A program made the position numbers and the translations under genes. Shown one piece after another: positions 4,596-7,826 of a DNA stretch of 7,826 nucleotides. Origin of the DNA: JBBQUP01 sp038212305 (GTDB taxonomy: Bacteria > Bacteroidota > Bacteroidia > Bacteroidales > Marinilabiliaceae); the NCBI GenBank assembly GCA_038212305.1, contig JBBQUP010000125.1:1-7826 (forward strand), read 5' to 3'. How positions within the stretch are numbered: position 1 is the stretch's first letter; every line of letters starts with the position of its first letter. The notes under the pieces were generated by a model, which was not told the DNA's origin, did no database searches, and was given only the letters and a program-made list of their open reading frames with translations.

Positions 4596-6185
4596 TTACT
4601 CTATTGAAATAATTTTATTCTGAATCTGTTGCGATAACTCTAGCGCTTCATTTACCACGGAATCAGGATAACCATTAAGTTTGAGAATACGAATGGCATT
4701 TCTATTTTTGAGTTTACCTGGTTTTAGTTTGTAATCAAAATCAATACTAGCGTTATCGACTTGCTCGCTAAAATGAAATAAATCGTATTCACTATTCAGT
4801 AAATCAGCAAGTTCAATGTCGTGAGTTGAAACAAACACAATGTTATTTCGTTTGTTTAATTCAGATAGTACTGCCTTGCCAGCAGATATGCGTTCGATAG
4901 TATTTGTGCCTTTAAAAATCTCATCGAGTAAAAATAAATTGGGCTCTTCACTCATACTATTATCAATCATCTCTTTAATCGAGAGTACCTCAGCGAAATA
5001 GTAACTTTTATCGTTAATTAAATCATCACTGGTGCGAATAGCCGAATATATTTTCAATTTTGGAATAGCGAATTCGTTTGCAAAGCAGGTGTTTATTGTT
5101 TGAGCAGTAATACAATTAATGGCAACGGTTCGAATAAACGACGATTTGCCCGACATGTTTGAACCCGTTAGTAATATAGATTTCCCTGTTAATGACAAAC
5201 TGTTTTCAGTACAATTATCAATTAAAGGATGGTATGTATCTTGAAAATTCAATGTTTTCGGAGTTTTATGTATTTCTGGCAGACAGTATTTATCTAACCG
5301 TTCGCGAAGCAATGAAGTAGAGATTATAACATCTATTTTACCTACAAATTCGAATACCGATTCAATCTCCTTTTGTTTGGTGTTGAGTTTTTTTAATACA
5401 GAAAAAAGAAGGATTGGCTCTAGTAGAAAGAGAATTTTAACAAGCTCCAAAATCCCCCATGCTATAGCCTCAAGATCACCTTGTAGTTTTGCTTCAAGTT
5501 TAAAGAATAACATACGATAACGCACTTTATCGATTAAATCTATTGATTTTTTCAAGTGAGGATTAATCTCTAGTAATGAATTATCTTCAAAAAGTTTTTT
5601 AGCAATAAAATTGAGCTTAAGTAACTGTGGTATTGATGCTAAATAAGGGTATATATTTTTCTTATTCCAATAATGAACAACGATATTGATTGTGAATGTT
5701 AAAATTAAAACCAACAATAATATTGGTTGTAAAGAAAGAAATAGTATTGATAGTAAGCTGATTATGGATAGTATAGGGATAATGAAAAACCATTTAGGTG
5801 GAGTTATATGGTCATCTTGAAATAATGAAGGTATATAGTATGCTTCATGTGAGTTTAATTTCGATAAAAGAGTTTGTATTTTTTCCCGATACGTTGAATT
5901 TGAATTAAATTTTTCAATCCATTTTTCATTCTTCGTAATTTCGGATAATTCTTGTGGAATAACTCTTAATCGATTATACAAATATTGTTGCCCAACCTTT
6001 GATTGAGTTCGATCTAAAAAGATAAATAAATCACTGAAATCTATGTCGTTACAAGTTTTATCTGAGAGTGTTTGGTATTGATTTGAGTTATCTTTCTTTT
6101 TAAAGTATTTCTCGATTAGCTCAAAATTGAAAGATTCAGTTTTAACGTTGCCTCCTGTTAAAATTTTTTTTGATTTAGTGACCAC
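4596..6185 (-). CDS. Membrane-anchored MutS-like ATPase B
   Basis: A 529-residue protein collinear without gaps with ATPase A and about 90% identical (about 50 substitutions by hand count). All ATPase motifs are the same: Walker A 340-349, DEIFKGTNT 421-429, STHD 453-456. The start is a GTG codon exactly where ATPase A has ATG; no upstream in-frame ATG exists, since a TAA lies nine codons upstream, so GTG is the likely start. Substitutions concentrate in the membrane hairpin (7 in residues 145-157) and in residues 199-223 (11 of 25), while the last 199 residues have only about 11. This fits a conserved motor with a diverging specificity region. It is the first gene of the island, 256 nt downstream of atpG and past the atp terminator, so it needs its own promoter. 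Confidence 0.85.
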   Translation of the reverse strand: MVTKSKKILTGGNVKTESFNFELIEKYFKKKDNSNQYQTLSDKTCNDIDFSDLFIFLDRTQSKVGQQYLYNRLRVIPQELSEITKNEKWIEKFNSNSTYREKIQTLLSKLNSHEAYYIPSLFQDDHITPPKWFFIIPILSIISLLSILFLSLQPILLLVLILTFTINIVVHYWNKKNIYPYLASIPQLLKLNFIAKKLFEDNSLLEINPHLKKSIDLIDKVRYRMLFFKLEAKLQGDLEAIAWGILELVKILFLLEPILLFSVLKKLNTKQKEIESVFEFVGKIDVIISTSLLRERLDKYCLPEIHKTPKTLNFQDTYHPLIDNCTENSLSLTGKSILLTGSNMSGKSSFIRTVAINCITAQTINTCFANEFAIPKLKIYSAIRTSDDLINDKSYYFAEVLSIKEMIDNSMSEEPNLFLLDEIFKGTNTIERISAGKAVLSELNKRNNIVFVSTHDIELADLLNSEYDLFHFSEQVDNASIDFDYKLKPGKLKNRNAIRILKLNGYPDSVVNEALELSQQIQNKIISIE

Positions 6186-6387
6186 TATAGATGATTTAGT
6201 ATTGGTTTTTTATTCCAATAGTGAATTTATATTTTTTGAGTATTTAAGTAATGAGTTTAACGTTTAGAATATTCTTCGAACGGATAGTTTAGTGGAGCAA
6301 ATATAAATTAATAATATACATAATTCACTACTGCTGTTAAATTATAATTAATTTAAATAATCCTCAACAAACATAATCTGATCAAAT
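6186..6387 (-). promoter_or_regulatory. Upstream region of ATPase B with a candidate promoter
   Basis: This A/T-rich intergenic stretch holds no ORF that I can support. On the minus strand TATATTTG at 6298-6305 matches the Bacteroidota -7 consensus and is the same octamer found ahead of peptides C and E; no clear TTTG lies at the usual -33 distance. It would give a 5' UTR of about 105 nt. A small stem (cgtt/aacg) around the 10-nt palindrome agaatattct lies inside that UTR. Confidence 0.4.
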
Positions 6388-6418
6388 AAAAAGAGGGTAT
6401 TTATTTCTAAACACCCTC
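6388..6418 (-). terminator. Rho-independent terminator of the atp genes
   Basis: An 11-bp stem (arms 6393-6403 and 6408-6418, one G-U pair in the minus-strand RNA) with a GAAA tetraloop is followed by UUUUU. It begins 24 nt after the atpG stop and separates the ATP synthase transcript from the accessory island. Confidence 0.9.
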
Positions 6419-6441
6419 CTTTTTTCATGATCATATCTTAT

Positions 6442-7407
6442 TTATCGTTTCGATAAAAACTCTTCATCATGTTCATCATCCATATCATGCATTTCGGGTT
6501 CAACAAAAAATGGTGAAATTCCAAACGATTTATTACCGCTTAATGCTTCGGCACCACCAACAATTTCTAGAATTTCGTTAGTAATAGAACTTTGACGGGC
6601 TTTATTATACTGCAATTGAAGATCAGAAAGCATTTGAGTGGCATTATCAGTTGCTTTATGCATACTTGTCATTCGCGCACCATGCTCTGCCGCAACCGAC
6701 TCTAATAATTCGTGATAAAACATAGTGCGTAATGCTTTAGGCACTACATTATCAATTAAATCGTGAATATTAGGTTCGAAAATAAAATCTTCTTTAACTG
6801 CATTTTTAACTTGAGGAATTTCTAATGGTAGGTATTGATGAACCTTCACATTTTGAACGGCTGCATTAACAAATTCATTGTAAATCATAACAACTAAATC
6901 GTATGTTTTATCAATAAACTTGCTGCAAATATTATCTGCAATTTTTATACAATCATCAAAATCTAAGTTACTAATTAAATCATTATGCGATTCAATAATA
7001 TTGAAACCATGACTTCGCAATACTTTATCTCCTTGCTTTCCAATTGCCAATATATCAACCGAATGATTGGCTAATTGTGCTTTTAAATCGGACTTAATAA
7101 ATTTCTCAGTTTGTTTAATAACATTGCTATTAAAAGCCCCACACAACCCACGATTTGAAGTAATAACAACCACTAATACACGATTTACATCTCGTTTTTG
7201 AGAATATAAACCACCATACATATCACCGGCTGTATTAACTAAATCTAAAACTAAATTACTCAATTTAGTAACATAAGGTCGAATGGCGATTATTCGATCA
7301 TGCCCTTTTTTAAACTTCGCAGCCGATACCATTTTCATAGCACTAGTTACCTGCCGAGTTGTTTTAACCGAACCTATGCGAACACGTATGTCTTTTAAAT
7401 TAGCCAT
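6442..7407 (-). CDS. atpG: ATP synthase F1 subunit gamma
   Basis: This is the central rotor shaft of F1Fo ATP synthase, linking proton flow through Fo to catalysis in the alpha3-beta3 hexamer on the cytoplasmic face of the membrane. The N-terminal helix (MANLKDIRVRIGSVKTTRQ, then SAMKMVSAAKF), the SNRGLCGAFN motif (84-93) and the C-terminal helix (about 240-289, ending EIVGGAEAL) are all typical. At 321 residues it is longer than the roughly 285-290 usual for bacterial gamma. The excess is a C-terminal tail (290-321) that becomes strongly acidic (EPEMHDMDDEHDEEF). It begins 5 nt after the atpA stop, in the common atpA-atpG order, and is followed by a terminator, so atpG is the last gene of its transcript here. 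Confidence 0.96.
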   Translation of the reverse strand: MANLKDIRVRIGSVKTTRQVTSAMKMVSAAKFKKGHDRIIAIRPYVTKLSNLVLDLVNTAGDMYGGLYSQKRDVNRVLVVVITSNRGLCGAFNSNVIKQTEKFIKSDLKAQLANHSVDILAIGKQGDKVLRSHGFNIIESHNDLISNLDFDDCIKIADNICSKFIDKTYDLVVMIYNEFVNAAVQNVKVHQYLPLEIPQVKNAVKEDFIFEPNIHDLIDNVVPKALRTMFYHELLESVAAEHGARMTSMHKATDNATQMLSDLQLQYNKARQSSITNEILEIVGGAEALSGNKSFGISPFFVEPEMHDMDDEHDEEFLSKR

Positions 7408-7412
7408 GTGTT

Positions 7413-7826
7413 TTATTCAACGGTTTGCTCAAATTGTTTAGATATTTCGGCAGCCACGCTTTCAAGTATGCCCGAAATGGTATCATCCAATATTCCTTTA
7501 CCTAAATCTTCAAGAACTTTCGGATGTTTTACTTCTAAAAACCCAATATACTCTTTTTCAAATTCTTTTATTTTATCGCTTGGAACTTCTGATAATAAGC
7601 CATGATTTCCACAATAAATAAGTGCTACCTGCTTACTAACTGGCATGGGCTGAAACTGAGGTTGCTTAAGTAATTCCACATTTTTCCGACCACGATCTAA
7701 TATTCCCATTGTTGCGGCATCCAAATCCGATCCAAATTTCGAGAATGCCTCTAGCTCGCGGTACTGTGCTTGATCAAGCTTTAAAGTGCCCGCTACTTTT
7801 TTCATCGATTTAATTTGAGCATTTCC
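7413..7826 (-). CDS. atpA: ATP synthase F1 subunit alpha, C-terminal fragment
   Basis: The last 137 codons of the alpha subunit, open to the window edge: the seven codons before the first Met read GNAQIKS, part of the conserved GGNAQIKSMKK region, so the gene continues outside. YRELEAFSKFGSDLD and ELLKQPQFQPMPVSKQVALI are characteristic of the C-terminal helical domain of F1 alpha. The nucleotide-binding motifs lie upstream of the window. Alpha subunits alternate with beta in the catalytic hexamer around gamma, the product of the next gene. It appears to be ordinary backbone sequence. Confidence 0.96.
   Translation of the reverse strand, partial: GNAQIKSMKKVAGTLKLDQAQYRELEAFSKFGSDLDAATMGILDRGRKNVELLKQPQFQPMPVSKQVALIYCGNHGLLSEVPSDKIKEFEKEYIGFLEVKHPKVLEDLGKGILDDTISGILESVAAEISKQFEQTVE

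Larger units (their letters stand above)
4222..6214 (-). repeat. Direct duplication, copy B (ATPase + leader + peptide)
   Basis: About 1.99 kb in the same orientation as copy A and separated from it by about 275 bp that carries peptide D and its terminator. The main length difference is roughly 12 extra bases just before the GTG start of ATPase B. Protein divergence of about 10% shows that the duplication is not recent. Confidence 0.85.

Noticed and set aside
2341..6185. DNA mismatch repair MutS
   Set aside because: Only the MutS-type ATPase and part of the core domain are recognisable. The mismatch-recognition and connector domains are missing and membrane helices are present, so a repair role is unlikely.
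1966..6214. Insertion sequence or composite transposon
   Set aside because: The long repeats are direct, diverged and encode ATPases and peptides. There is no transposase, terminal inverted repeat or obvious target-site duplication.
7408..7605. 65-codon plus-strand ORF opposite atpA
   Set aside because: It lies entirely antisense to the well-conserved atpA C-terminal coding region and shows no recognisable protein features.

Overview
The window looks like an AT-rich Bacteroidota chromosome segment. Three things point there: the ATP synthase and O-acetylhomoserine sulfhydrylase proteins look like this phylum, several candidate promoters carry a TAnnTTTG-type -7 element, and starts are preceded by A/T-rich leaders without Shine-Dalgarno sequences. 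I cannot name the genus.

Layout. At the left edge is the 3' end of a plus-strand O-acetylhomoserine sulfhydrylase gene (1-261), closed by a strong bidirectional terminator. At the right edge, on the minus strand, are the 3' end of atpA (7413-7826, cut by the window) and complete atpG (6442-7407), closed by a terminator at about 6388-6418. Between these housekeeping genes lies an accessory island of about 6 kb, entirely on the minus strand.

In transcription order the island reads: MutS-like membrane ATPase B (4596-6185), peptide E (4280-4414), peptide D (4016-4153), terminator, MutS-like membrane ATPase A (2341-3930), peptide C (2023-2157), peptide B (1706-1849), peptide A (1553-1684), hairpin, DUF3267-type membrane zinc metallopeptidase (883-1449), and an unrecognised protein (323-880). 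The five small genes encode 43-47 residue precursors. Each has a 22-25 residue double-glycine leader and a hydrophobic core with a GxxxG or GxxxA motif near its C terminus. This is the design of class IIb (two-peptide) bacteriocins.

The ATPase + leader + peptide C/E segment is a diverged direct duplication of about 2 kb (1966-3947 and 4222-6214). The two ATPases differ at about 50 of 529 residues by my hand alignment, and peptides C and E differ at 6 of 44. The upstream leader is kept in both copies and holds a -7 promoter element, an inverted repeat over the expected -33 region, and hairpins close to the peptide start. Peptide genes A, C, D and E are each followed closely by a hairpin.

Best interpretation (inference): this is a modular bacteriocin-like locus in which a transmembrane MutS-family ATPase is paired repeatedly with double-glycine peptides, followed by a metallopeptidase and an unknown protein that may give immunity or process the peptides. 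No C39 peptidase/ABC exporter is visible here, so export would have to be encoded elsewhere. The repeated pairing of a MutS-family ATPase with bacteriocin-like peptides is the most unusual thing in the window.
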